64,000 nt of DNA. Source: Erpobdella octoculata (lineage: Eukaryota > Annelida > Clitellata > Hirudinida > Erpobdellidae). Shown here in pieces: positions 1 through 29,217 of the stretch. The translations under genes were made by a program, and so were the position numbers. The notes below the pieces were generated by a model. The model ran no database searches, was not told the origin of the DNA, and was given only the letters and a program-made list of their open reading frames with translations. How positions within the stretch are numbered: the stretch's first letter is position 1; every line of letters starts with the position of its first letter. The stretch covers positions 46,672,210 to 46,736,209 of the forward strand of contig OZ022238.1 of NCBI GenBank assembly GCA_963978895.1. Direction: 5' to 3'.

Positions 1-16432
<16,432 letters not shown>

Positions 16433-16864
16433 CGGACGAACTTATTTGAAATCATTATTATCTCTTGAATCCAATTTAAAGCCCCTAATTAAGATTACTT
16501 TGACAACTTTAGAAGTGAAATTTCCGAGCTTGTTTCGACAATGGATTTTTAATTAAAACTATTGCAGAGCCATCAGTTATTGAAAAAAAATTGATAGGAA
16601 AATTATTAAATGTGGACTTCCAATGTATCGTGAGTGTTTTTCTTGGAAACAACATTAACTCGGTTTCGAGAGAAAATTATAATTGAAACGAACAATGGAA
16701 CTACCCCCACCCCGGTGTCCCCCAGGTAATAATTCAAAAGAAATCAATTCGCACAAAGTAATAATATTATTATTATTATTAAACAAATAATATTATATTT
16801 ATGTATTATTTATTAATTTCTGAAACAAATGAATTTTCTCAAGCATACAATGTTCTAAAAGAAG
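16433..16864. other. Convergent 3' spacer between CFAP43 and ZNF622
   Basis: The 432 bp between the two stop codons must contain both 3' untranslated regions. The sequence is AT-rich with an AAT/ATT run near 16765-16810. No other gene is seen. Confidence 0.7.
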
Positions 16865-19052
16865 TTAGAATCCAAAGGTTTGATCCCTGAAATGTCGTTG
16901 CAGTTTGTTGGATTTTACACCGAGCCTCATCATGTTCTTGTTCTTGTTTCTCTCTGCATGTTTTATGTCTATCATTCGCTTGGCTATCGCGGCAGCTGTG
17001 TAGAGGTGCAAGAAATTTACGTGATTAATAAGATACATCTCTAAAGAAAATCAACACAAACATTTCTTTTCAATAAACTCTTAAGTTACTCAGTAACTGT
17101 ATAATGTTGTTCACTTATTTCCTGTTTAGCTCAGTATTATTAGACTAAAAAAATAATAATTAAATCCGAGTGATGAAAAGTATGGCTTACTTGTGGCACC
17201 ATTCCATCCCAACATGTGCTGCTTGGGGGCACTAGACAAGGAATTAGCGGAGACCAAAACTCTTTCGAGGCCTGTCTTCTGTTTGTAGTATGAAACCAGC
17301 TCTCTATGACCAATGGTGGCACCTGTGATTTAAATGCGGCTCTTATGTTAGACGGTAAAGAACTAAAACTTTGATTTAAAAAAAAAACTTTAATTACCAG
17401 AAGGTAGAGTGAGCTCTAAATCATCAAGAGGTCCTTGAAAGCAGACCGGCAATTTTCTGTTAAAATAGAAAAGTTTTAAAAATTGAACAAACACGGTGTT
17501 ATTGAGTAAAATATTTTCCTGTTGTCGATTCAAATCTTATCAGATTTAAAAGTGGTGTGAGGAGGTCGAAACCTTAAACGTCTGCCTCTAGTTGTTTAAG
17601 AAGAAGAAGACTATACTATGGTGTGGTCCACCCACCAAACTCCCTTTAAGCCAGGAGTTTACTTGTGATACTCCCGTTGAGTCTCTCACAGAGGTAACTC
17701 TTTTTTTGCTAAACTTATAAAATAAAATATAAGACGAAAATTTACTCGTTGCAATAGAATTTAGAATATTCTGGATCCGAGTCTTCGCCGTCGAACATCA
17801 GCTTGCAGTGACCCTTGTCCAACATGTGATGTTTAATCGCTGATTTGGTTAAGAAGTTGCTCTGTCCACACCAGAGACACATGTGATACTCGCCAATAAT
17901 TGAGCCTAAAAGAAATAAATAAATAAATGTGAAAATTTATGAGAGCGAAAACTATGCTGATAGGCGCCCAAAAACAATGAACTTACTGACCTAGATAGGT
18001 CATGAGACCATTAAGATCTGTGATGCATTCTTTGTGTGGTAGAAAGAAGCCATGAACTGCCAGCATGTGTTCAATGTTGGAGTTTACATCCTTGCAGGTT
18101 TTATCGCAGAAAAAACACTCGGAAATAGAAAGAGGTTCCCACTGCTTCTCGTCCAGAATATCTTCCGTCTCTGAATTTTTTAAATAAAAAATTTTTTTAA
18201 AGATTTAAGCCTGTCAATTAATCAAAGAACCTATTACTACTGCACCTGTGAATCAATTTTTTTTTATATTCCATACACACAATTCACATATGACATGTTA
18301 TAAATTGTATTATTATTATTCATCCTTACCTTCTTTGTCATTCTCGTCTTCTTCAACGATTTCTTCTTCTTCTTCATCATCATCATCAACCCATTGATCT
18401 TCATTATTTACAACTTCGTGCTTCTTTGAACGAACGTGATCTTTGTAAGTGTTCTCGGATGAGAATTTTTTCCTGCATACGGCACAGTGCCATGATGTTG
18501 CCTTTTCTGTTTTTGTTGTTTCCTAAAAAAAAAATATTCAATTCATTGCAAAGAACATTATAATCATACATTTTCCAAGAAATAATAGAATAAATATCCG
18601 GATCTGCCTGAAACATAAACACCAGAAACAGGCAAAAAAGAATAAATAAATTTAACAACTTTTGTTGCATACAAAATGTGTAAGATTGTATTTACAATAT
18701 ATGATGACTCATAATTAATTGCACAGTACTAAGGTGTTTGCCTGGAACACCATAAAATCTGTAGTTATATATTTCTATAATATAATCTTATACAAATGTT
18801 AAAATGCTTGGGCTTAACACAATGTATTTTGGAAGCCCAATTGTACATGATATCTAACTTAATTGAACAAACCTCCTGTTTTAATCTGAGTAATCTTTCA
18901 TTAAAAGCCTCTGCTGTGATTGGCCCTAAATCAAATTCTCTTCTCTTCAAATTAAAACTGTGCCAGTCGCTCTTGAAGTGTTCTTTCAATGACAGTTCCA
19001 CATTTGCTCCAACAAATTTGACTTGACAATACGTACATGTAAGAGCCGACAT
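16865..19052 (-). CDS. ZNF622: ZNF622 (REI1-like cytoplasmic 60S biogenesis zinc-finger protein), complete, 7 exons
   Basis: Homologues act in late cytoplasmic 60S ribosomal subunit maturation (yeast Rei1) and, in vertebrates, also in signalling (family knowledge). The start ATG is at 19052, giving MSALTCTYCQVKF, a first C2H2 finger in canonical position. Exon 2 carries a second finger (WHCAVCRKKFSSEN...H...KKH) followed by an acidic run. Exons 3-4 hold the paired C-terminal fingers (ECFFCDKTCKD..., MCLWCGQ...) and the family motif DKGHCKLMFDGE. The protein ends NKNKNMMRLGVKSNKLQRHF and a few more residues, then TAA at 16865-16867. Exons: 18873-19052, 18330-18522, 17991-18170, 17746-17905, 17398-17456, 17191-17322, 16865-16995. 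The product is about 344 residues, shorter than the roughly 480 of human ZNF622, mainly in the linker. All splice sites are GT-AG. It converges on CFAP43. Confidence 0.92.
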
Positions 19053-19431
19053 TTTATCTATAAGAACATTAATTAATCATTAATAACATGATAATCAAAA
19101 ACAACAATATCATAAGATGACATGATTTGAACAAAATAATGAATAAAATAAAAGATCTATAATTTGGTATGAATAGAATAGAATAGAATAGAATAGAATA
19201 TAGATTCATATTCAATTGAAATATGAATAATGCAATGGGTATTGTAAGATTTACTCAAATGAACTAACTTGTTTTGTTGTATTAAAAAAAAACTATTGTA
19301 CACACTTCTACGTGAATTCTAGCAGAAAACTTAAAGTAAACAACGTGAGCAAAGAATTGTGCAATAAAAACATTTATATTATCACTCATGTTAAAAACCA
19401 AAGACTATTAATCATAGATATTTCTCATATA

Positions 19432-19466
<35 letters not shown>

Positions 19467-20192
19467 AATTCAGTCTTAAAACAGAGAACTATAAATTATT
19501 ATGAAAAAATATATATACTGAAACTGTTCAGTTTATCAGTTTACCGGGCTATGGTTAGCTGTGTTGGTATTTTTGAATGTGAGAGCTTCATGGTTCGACT
19601 TACACTCGCTGTCTAATAGCCCGAAATTAGCTTTGCGAATAAAAGATAAGAGCTGCTGAGCTCGATAAGAGACGCTTTATAAATTGAAATTGCCACAAAA
19701 TGTACAGATAAGATAACACGTGGTTTGGCAAGAGAAAATGATGAGGGGCATGGATATCTATTGCAATGAGTAAGATAGAAAGCTAGTGAAAAAGACTTCT
19801 CATTGTTGTCTATACCTAAACGGCGCACCCAGGAGAAAAGACCTTTGTGTGACTATATGACACAGGAGAATCCCTCAAATACTATTCAAATATGCAGTCT
19901 TACATTTTTTCGCAAACTTTAATCGTTACATTCTTGAAACTTTAAACAGTGCATTAATGATAAACGTATCTCAAAAACACATTGTAACATTTCTGTCACC
20001 TACATGAGCATTTTTAATTTCTAAACAGTAGAGACGAACTCAAAAAATGAAACAAAAACTAAGATAAATTTTTTTCTATAAACACAAATAAAAAATTGGG
20101 ACATACAAAAAGTAAGAAACCTGCAAAGCACATAAAAACAAAAAGTACTCAGTTAACGCAACTGTACAAAGATCTATTAAAAGTTATCAAAT
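19053..20192. other. Spacer between the ZNF622 start and TADA1 end
   Basis: This should contain the ZNF622 promoter and the TADA1 3' untranslated region. Seen directly: a (GAATA)n run at about 19165-19202 and (TA)n at about 19436-19464. Short ORFs here (for example 19613-19828, minus) show no family features. No RNA gene was recognised. Confidence 0.7.
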
Positions 20193-23100
20193 TTAGGTCC
20201 AGGACATTGATGAGGATGATGACGATGGTGCTTTCTTGGTGTGCAATTTCATTTCTTCCTCTTCTTCTTCTCTAGTCGGATGACTCATCCGGTTTATAAC
20301 TCGTTCTATTAGAAGAGTGTAGATAGTGTGGGAATGGATAATGTTCTTCTGAGACTGAATACAATAAAAAAAAATTGACTGAAAGTTTAAACAACAAAAC
20401 CAAATTGTTTCATATTAAAAATCATAAAAGAAAAACAAAATTATGTTCTTTTATGAACAGTGAAGGATGCACGTCACATAGAACTAATTCTTTCAGTATT
20501 GGATAATCATTATCTTGAAGAAGTAAAATAAAAATTAAAAAAATGAGAAATTTTTTTTTTTCGTTTTAGAGAGCATGTTAAATCATTATCTTGAAGAACT
20601 AAAATAAAGGTAAAAAAAAATACCTGAAGCAGTTCAAGAAGATCGAAGAGAGTGACGTGGTGACCCCCAGGAAGAGTTTCCCCTCCTGCCCTTGAAAGTT
20701 TTACAGCTGCCTCTTGTTCAGCCAATGTGGGAGTGAGTTTCGGTCTTGGTGTGTAACTGTCTTCAGAGAAATCAACTGACATAAGATTGCTGAAAGTTAG
20801 AATGTAAGGCATTTAATTTAAAAAAACCGACCAAACTTCACATAAATTCATTTTACCATTAACAAGGTTCAGATATTTGAATTTACCATTTTTAACTAGC
20901 TATATCCCTAGGTTACCACATTTGGTGAGAGTATAAAATGAATAAAATAAAAATAAATAAAATATAACAAGTAAGCCGTAAAAAACAAGGCAGTCTTCAT
21001 TGAGAAGGTTTCAAACTATTTAAAAAGAATCGGTTCATTATTTCACATTTTATCATCAAAAATGCTAAAAAACCTCACAAAAGAAAAATTTTACTCATAA
21101 CTTTTAACTTACAGATATAAACCCAATCAACAATGATCATTTCAAAACTAACTCATCACATTCTTGTGCTTGCTGATCGAGTAATGGCGCTGATGGCAGA
21201 AGCCTCCTGGACCCGATTCCGTACCTGAATCTCGTTCCTTTCATTGCAAAAGGTTGAGTATGACAAGCCAAAGCCATCAAGATGTTTTTCATGAAAATCT
21301 GAAAGAAATGAATTATTTATTCTGATTCATAAATTATGTCGAGTTCATAAAGAAAGAATCTTGAAATTACCAACAATATCGACTATTTACATCAACAAAT
21401 TCTATAAATTGTAATATAAAAACTTATATATAAAAAAGCTAATAAAACTCTATATGATAAACAACTTGATAAGGTAAACAAGTAAGCCATAAAAAACAAG
21501 GTTTTTCTCACAAATCTCTTATCTTTCAAGATTCGCCAGCTTTTCATTTATTGCAAATTTTTATTTTAAAATGACATATTTTTGAATTTATATATGAAAC
21601 ATTTATTTAATTGTGTTTGATTTGTTTTTCTTTTAAGACATAAATAATAATTATTTTTAATTAAAATTTTTTTTTCTCAAATTTCAAACTTTAATGGAAT
21701 GCATTGTCATAAGTAAAGTTTCAGCTCGATTGGATGACATGAAGTTAGTTAATTTTCAGTTTCAAGGTTTGCAAACATTCAAGCAAGCAAGCAATCAAAA
21801 CCGGTGGTGAAGTTAATATAACGAATTTAAAAAAGAAGGATTTAAAATATACCTCTGTTGCATGTACAGTAATTTGTACGCAATCATCATCGATGGCCTC
21901 CAGTCCATGTTCCCAGGCTGCCACGAGCATCCTTCCATGGATGAGACTGTTGTCAGGCAGGAACAAATCGCTGCTAGCATATTCTAATGTGAAAAGTTGT
22001 AATAAAATTAGAACATTCGTAACCAATTAGAAGAATTTCTTAAGAACTTAAAAATATTTTTATAAACACTTTCTCATATTAACAATTTGTTTTCTGCTTA
22101 AAATAAAATGAAAATTTGAATTTTTCTTTAAATAACGTCTTGCATAAAAAAAGCACAATCTGTATTTATCAAACACGTCACATCACAGCACTTTACTTTG
22201 CACAACAATTGAAATATTTTCAAATCTTTTCTTTTAAATTACAGGTAAATCTAGTTAAATAATGGTAAATAAAAAAATTCAGAATGAATTGTAGACTCAT
22301 AAGACCAAATCTGAATTAAAGTTCCCGTAACTACAAGAAAAAATGAACTTGCATGCATCAACGAACACAAAAAGTCGTTTTCAATTTAGAAAATTACAAC
22401 TGAAACCTGGCATAGAAGCTCCTGGTTCGAGTGGCTGCGTCTGAACTTGAGGTGCATGAGAAAGGGGGTCTGCCGGAATAAATCTTCTCTGAAAATATAA
22501 TGATGATGATACAGTTGAAGATGTCTCATACAGGTAATGATATATTACAGCTGAATCATTTGCAGGTGGCAAGCCACTTTGTCTTGTCTCAAATTAAAGT
22601 CTGGGATATGGTGATTGAAAAAAAATAGATGAGAAACATAAATCTCTTCAAAAATTACTTTAATATAATACTAATATAATTTTACAACAATTCAACCAAT
22701 CAATATAAAAAAAAACATTTTTAACTGACGAATATTTCTGAATTGAGCATCGTAGAAGGAATTCCCGGCCTCTCTTTCGAACGCCTCTCCTTTCTCGACA
22801 CACCGCATCCATTTGCATCTGCTGCAAAAAAAATGAAAGCAGAAACATAATAAATAAAGTGAACTCAAACAAAAACCAGTAAACAGACAATAAATATACT
22901 AACACGAAGCACTTTGACATTTCGCCAACAGAGCCAGCAAGAAGGTGTTGTGTAAATGAACTGGTTAAATAATGTTTAAGCAAAATTACAACCAATTGAT
23001 ACTTTAATAATTATGTAGATTTGTATAATTTATAAACAAATCGAAAAAACTAGTAGAAACTATTCACTAAAAAATTACTAAAATGAGTAAATTGAATAAG

Positions 23101-24137
23101 TAAAACGTTTTATTGCAAAAGCTAAAATAAGTTTATACTAGCTAATATACATATATAACCAAAAACTATGCAAAAGCCCGGTAATTCATTAATTATTATT
23201 AATTGCAAAAGAGAAACTTTCAATATAATTAAAAAAAAATCAAATTGCAGTATACCTATTCAATGATATAAAACAAAAAACTTTAAAAATATATAAAGAG
23301 AAAAACTACCATATTCTGGAGTCATAAGAGAGCGCGCTTCTGCATCAAGCTCCTCCGTGGAAATCTTTTTTTTTTTACAAATATTTTATTTAGTGCTTTT
23401 AAAAATAAATGATGATGATGATTTTAAGAGTTTAAAATTCTTAAAAAAAAACATGATATTGAAACACAAAAAAAGTTTCAAACCTTTTTCTTTAGCCACG
23501 ACTTCATAAACTGAAGATACCTAGAGAAATAAAAAAAAATTCATTACTATCACATGATTAACTGTCTTGCTGTGTGTAATTAATTAAAACTAAAGTCTAA
23601 CCCAGCCAGCCAGTAAGTAAGGCTGGAAGATTATATAAGTAGATGAAAACATTGTAACAATAATAATATTAATTAAGGCTGTCATCTGGGCAGATTTTTT
23701 TCTGCAACATATTGTTCAGGTTTAAAATCAATTAAATAGTCTGCAGATAAACTTAAACAAACAATCTTAGTAACAACTGGTCTCAATTGGAATTACTTGC
23801 TAGTCTTAAAAAAAAACTTGACTTATAAATTGCATATTCAATGGGTCAATTTTTTACAAATTCACAACTGTTACAGAATCGTTTAAAGAACAGTAAATCC
23901 TTAATAAAAAAAAAATTTAAATGAAATATTTCTTTATTTATTTCCAAGCAGAGAAGGTTCGTTATTTTTTAGATATATCAGAGTACAAATTAAAAGTCGA
24001 TATATCTCTATAGCTATAAAAAAATCAAATAAATTAACAAACACTGTCATGTTGACTCCGAGAGCGTCTGCTAATTTTTTCCTAGCGTGGGTCAACTCCT
24101 CACTCAAACGATCTTTGGACTTCGACTTGGTAGACAT
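20193..24137 (-). CDS. TADA1: TADA1 (transcriptional adaptor 1, SAGA/STAGA core subunit), complete, 10 exons
   Basis: TADA1 (yeast Ada1/Hfi1) is a histone-fold structural subunit of the SAGA/STAGA co-activator complex in the nucleus (family knowledge). The start ATG at 24137 gives MSTKSKSKDRLSEELTHARK, then the N-terminal motif KKLADALGVN continuing across a splice to YLQFMKSWLKKK and ISTEELDAEARSLM. Later exons match the family at LHNTFLLALLAKCQ, RRFIPADPLSH, LPDNSLIHGRMLVAAWEHGL, and LPGGHHVTLFDLLELLQ followed by HSHTIYTLLIERVINRM, the histone-fold end. The last exon closes with a short Glu run and a Ser run, then TAA at 20193-20195. Exons: 24043-24137, 23484-23520, 23310-23364, 22906-22960, 22726-22821, 22407-22488, 21853-21983, 21153-21298, 20624-20789, 20193-20354. 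The length is about 341 residues, close to the 335 of human TADA1. A 1- to 3-bp uncertainty remains at the 22821 acceptor. Confidence 0.92.
21700..21835 (-). repeat. Diverged copy of the interspersed repeat seen at 7365-7845
   Basis: Read on the minus strand, it carries GCTTGCTTGCTTGAATGTTT and TCATCCAATCGAGCTGAAAC, as in the CFAP43 intron at about 7390-7480. It lies in a TADA1 intron next to the exon starting at 21853. Confidence 0.6.
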
Positions 24138-24499
24138 TGTTTTTTAACCGCCGATAGTCCAAAATAATATTCTAAGCAGCTAAATAACTTTACAAAATGT
24201 CAATAATTGTTTACAGCCTAGAAAATTGGTCTACATTAAAATAGTAAAAAAAAAACAACATTCTACGATATTACGGCAGTGTTGCCATAGATAACATTTT
24301 TTTTATCTCTTAAAGATGTTAGATCTATGAGTTTCACAAAAAAAATTATCTCAAAAGTTTTCTAGACATGAAGACCACATTCCTAGACTCCTATACAAGT
24401 AGGTAAAGTTAGGAAATCATAACCTTAGTTATCACGACCGACAGTTTTACATTTGTTATGTCAATTGTTGCAAACCTCTTACGTCACCCACGTAAATTG

Positions 24500-24735
24500 C
24501 TGGTGTTTGTGGTATAGCGGTAAGGCCGGGTAAGTCATTTGCCTGTAGAACAGAAGTCGACGTTTCGCATTTCCCCGACTTGACCACCATCCATAGTGGG
24601 TATAAAAATGGGCCCACGAATATCTGCTCGTCTCGATAAGGCGCGTCCCTAAATGGCACGACAGTTGTATTGTATTAAATATAGGTTTGTGGTGTCCTAC
24701 TGGCTCTTGCTTTTGTGCCATGAGTCATGGAAGCC
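24500..24735 (+). mobile_element. Candidate tRNA-derived SINE
   Basis: TGGTATAGCGGTAAGGC at about 24510-24526 fits a Pol III A box. A weaker B-box-like stretch (GTCGACGTTTCGC) follows about 30 nt later. The moderately GC-rich body ends near TTGTGCCATGAGTC. It stands out from the AT-rich surroundings. Open minus-strand frames across it do not look like host coding sequence. The origin is inferred; no second copy exists in this window to confirm boundaries. Confidence 0.4.
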
Positions 24736-24829
24736 ACTTTTTGAAAAAACTTTTTTCAAAAAAGTATGCCAAAACTATCGTCATTTATTTTACTGATTGG
24801 TCGAGATGTATAATACATTTATATATAAA

Positions 24830-24914
24830 ACGAATATCAGCAAATAAAGATTAATTTTTAATATATTAATGAGAAAACGTAAAAAAACCGATCAATGCCG
24901 GGTAAACCAGCTAG
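24830..24914 (+). mobile_element. Very short Helitron-like element or 3' end
   Basis: It ends AATGCCGGGTAAACCAGCTAG followed by T, like the 3' ends of the other Helitron-like copies here. Upstream, TTATATATAAAACGAAT resembles a worn 5' end. The internal sequence is only about 50 bp. Confidence 0.4.
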
Positions 24915-27184
24915 TTCCATATAATAGCTCGCTCAAATTGTTGACAGACTGAAACCTCCGTATCGTACTGAGGCGGATTACCGCCACGTAACCACTTTGT
25001 AAATAAAATATTAATACTCAAAAATTTATTTAAAAAACTTTTTTGTTAGCTAAAAGCACAAGTCCACGATACCACAATAAATAATACAAACTGTAGGACT
25101 AGTAATTATAACACGATTGAAAAAAAAACCAGATGTGACTTGAAATCGCAGAGTTGAATTCCACATCCTGGAAATAGCTGAACTGGACCATAGAAGGTTA
25201 ATATGATAACTAAATAAATTTGAGCAACGTCTTGAAAATAAAACCAAAACCTAAATCACTCAGAACATGAGTAATACCTAAAAAAAAAACCCAAACAGAA
25301 ATTACTCAGAACATGAGTAATAAATACCTACAAAAAAACCAAGAATGAAAAAGATATACATGATGAAACACGCTACGATACAACAGCGTGAATCCATCGC
25401 AAGCAAACTCCACCACACTATATATATATACGTAATTATTCGATATTCGGACGTGGTCGACTGAAATCAAGGCACTGTGCTGCTAATTCTTTCGCACAGC
25501 ACAGCTCTTTTCGCATGACTCAACACACTTGATGGATCTTCAAAGCGAATTCTAGTAGTTATTGCTTGAGACATCCATCTTAAGCTAGTGCTGCTATAAA
25601 AGCAATTTACATCGAGTGAAGAATGCAAGGAAGAGATGAACAACAGTTTTTCAGATATAAAATAATTTGTCATCTTTCTCAAAATTTTTCGAATATTTGC
25701 GTAATAAAAGATACGTAACACCAAAAAGAATTTCAACCGGAGAAAGAACAATCATCGCGTATATATATATATATCATCAAAACACTGTTACGAAATAGGA
25801 AAATCACTTTGATTCGGCTGAAAAAATCACAAAATGATATAAACAACACGATTAACAAAACCTATTTGTTTTGTCTGAAAGTTGTTCGCTCAAGATAAAA
25901 TCGCTATGAAAAAAAACTCAAACCGATAAACATAATTATGCTGCATTAACAGCTCGTTCATCACACACACACACACACGGATATGCACGCACACAAGCAC
26001 GCATATGCACAAAAGACACCAAAGAGATAATATCCAGGCTATTCTTTAAATTGCTCAATATTGTAATCTGTGAAGCGCAAATAAACAAAGTAGTTCTAGT
26101 ACAATTGTGTACACGAGTGAGCTGTACTTCACTAAGTATTGAACATTATTGCACTACACACGCAAAAATTTAAAAAGTACGACTTCCACGCATTTAGAAA
26201 TGGATAAGTGTAAATAAAGTAGGTAACTTATAATTAAAAATTCTAGTGTAAATTATTAATAAAACAAATATGATAAAAATTTCGTGTTTGATATGTCAAG
26301 CACGCACGCCAATGGAGAAGAATAAAATTTGTGCAGTTATTAGTGTTGGTCGGCAGTGGTTGGTGATGAGGATGATTATGGCAGAACTTTAAAAAAAAAA
26401 AGATAAAATAACTCACTTGAAAATTTCAAAAATTGTACATAATTGAGACACGCTATTTAATATACAAGTTTAAAAGCGAATGTGTCAATCAGATAATGAT
26501 TAGAAGTTGATGTGCGCAATGGGACAAATTTTGAAATAAAAAAAATTAATATAATTTAAAAATAAAATAATAATAAAACCTTCATCCCTGTCATCTATTA
26601 GGCAATTTTCTTCGTGCGCATTAAGAGTTTAAATTCCAGGAAATAGTTCAATAGAGTCTAATATTTACAGATCTACACAGTCTTCTTCGTTATTCATCAA
26701 TAGAAAAAAAAAAACTATGACAGCATGATTAGAATGATTAGAAATCCGTCTGCATTCAACACGATGATAGGTCTCTGTACAAATAAGCCAAAAAAGCTGC
26801 TAAAAATTTAGAAACTAAATACAAAAACTAAAAAAGAAAATATGGTGAGAAAAAGCACACACAATGAATGAACAAATAAATTAGCCTTGCACAGTAAATA
26901 AAACAAAGAAGAAATGATGGTTTAGTAGCAAAGAAAAAAAAAACATAGAATGCTGAGACGATCAACCTTCCTTACGAAAAAGTTAAGTAAGCGAATGAAT
27001 GTACGAATAAGTGAGTGAGCATTATAATAATATGCTGAATCATACAAACTACAAACAATAGAGACAAAAACTGCAACAATTCGACGAATGTAGTTTTCAA
27101 CAGCAAGCGAGAAAAAAAAAAAAGAAAAGAAAAAAACTTCGGCAAGATTAGATTCGACAGATTTTTTCGGACGGCCCAAAACGT

Positions 27185-27767
27185 TCATTCGCTTTTCGGC
27201 TTCGGGTGTCTCGTCCAAGCGATCATCGTCTCGGTGGATCTGTACAGGAAGTTCAGCTTGGCAAAAAGAAGTTCTTCGAATGCAAACTCGCCCGCCTGTC
27301 TGACGAGATAGATGTCCATGCACAGGCCGTACAGGCGCTCCACGTATGGCAGATTCGTGAACATGATCGACTGAATGTTGCCGGCCGATTGCATCCTCAC
27401 GAAACGACCGATGACCAAAATGACGGACACATAGAGACCGATTACTCCGTAGTTGTTGACCAAAGTGAGGACTCCTTTAGGGATGCGTTCACTGAACGTA
27501 ACAACCATCGAACCGTGACTGGTGTCGCACACCAACTTGTCTAAACTGGTCTTCGGGGAGGAAGGACAGCTTTCTTTCAGTTCCCACCACCGAGACCGAT
27601 CATCTCTCTTCTGATGGAGAGATAAAATGATCGGACGCCACTCTGGTGAACGAATTAAAAAATTGAAATTTCTATAATAATAATTTACAATAATAATAAT
27701 AATTTATAATAATAAGAATTTATAATAATAATAATTTATAACAATAATATTGATAGCAATAATTTAA

Positions 27768-27798
<31 letters not shown>

Positions 27799-29139
27799 TT
27801 CTGTAATAAGTTACACTGAGTCTGTTCAGATTTCAGAAATAAAATACTTTTTTGTCATGCTATGAAGAAACTTTTTCTTAATGTATTTATAATATTTTGA
27901 AAAAAAGCTAAAATAATTTCAGTAAAATCGTACCGAGATCCAAAACCCCGGTTTCGTTGATTTTTCTCATAGACGGAACCGTCAAGTATCGTGGAAACAT
28001 CTGAGGAATTTCACTGCATAAATATAAAACAAAAACTCTAAAATTCAATGAAAGTTTTGTAATTTTATCAATGCATGTTAGTCAGTTTATAATATAACCA
28101 GCACTAGACACACGCTTTGGCTAATAGACTTCTTATATGATCGTGCGCAACATGTCCAGTACCGAGGAGCGCATTCCGGATCATCAAATGTTTCAAGTGG
28201 TGTTCCTCAGAGTAGCGTTCTAGGACCAACCCTTTTCCTCATTTACATCAATGATGCACTGGACAATATCAACAATGTGAAGCTTTTTGCAGATGTCAAA
28301 TTTTACTCATGCTTCTATACGTTCACGCCTTATCCACAGGTCCTTTGCATCCGAAGATCAACTTGTGCTGAGTAACGCTTTCTCCGTCTACGTTAGGCCA
28401 CTATTGGAATACTACTCTCCCGTGTGGAACCCTCATCACAAATCCCTGATAGATAGAATTGAGCGGGTCCAGAAACGCTTTACCAAGGCAATCCCTTCGC
28501 TCAGACATGAACCTTACTTAACACGTCTTGGAATACTCAAACTCCAAACTCTAGAGCACAGAAGACTCCTGTTGACCTCTGTTTGTGCTGACTTAGCTCA
28601 GCGCTTCCGCCCTTTTGAATATCCATCAACCAGGGGTCATTGCTATAAACTGCGAGCCAACTTTTTCTCTGTTGATGTAACCAAATATTTTTTCTCAAAT
28701 CGCATCGTTGCTGCCTGGAACTCCCTACCTGAACATGTTGTGTCATCGAGTACATTTTCGAAATTCAAGTATCTTGTCGCTCAAGCTGACTTAACTCGTT
28801 TTTTGTCTGTCATTGAAACTGTGCGAAAATGATTATTCTCCTGTTTTTGATGGTGATGATGATGTCTGATGATGATGGTATTGATGAAGAGGATGGTGAT
28901 GATGATGGTGGTGGTATTGTTGATGATAATTCATCTGATTTGCCTGTTTGTGATGTCGTTGCTCCCCGCTTTTACTGTGGGCTTAAACGTTGAACTAAAC
29001 CATTATTTTGCGTCTTCTTGTTTCATTTTTGATTTCGTTTTCTGTTTCGAATTTACTCTTTTTCTGTTTATATTGCCATTCAAATGGTGTAAGTGGCCGT
29101 TGGCCCTGCCATTTGTGAACGTTATAAATAAATAAATAA

Positions 29140-29217
<78 letters not shown>

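Larger units (their letters stand above)
24138..27184. other. Spacer between the TADA1 start and Piezo stop
   Basis: The left part should hold the TADA1 promoter and the right part the Piezo 3' untranslated region. A tRNA-like SINE candidate (24500-24735) and a tiny Helitron-like end (24830-24914) are present, plus short (CA)n near 25965 and (TA)n near 25420 and 25760. The stretch 24960-26900 shows no gene, RNA gene or recognisable element. Confidence 0.7.

Noticed and set aside
19613..19828. 71-residue minus-strand ORF between ZNF622 and TADA1
   Set aside because: No domain, no splice partners in frame and no codon pattern unlike the surrounding spacer.
24456..24721. Minus-strand ORFs of 67 and 80 residues upstream of TADA1
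   Set aside because: They overlap the SINE-like segment in two frames and resemble no host protein; a repeat explains them better.
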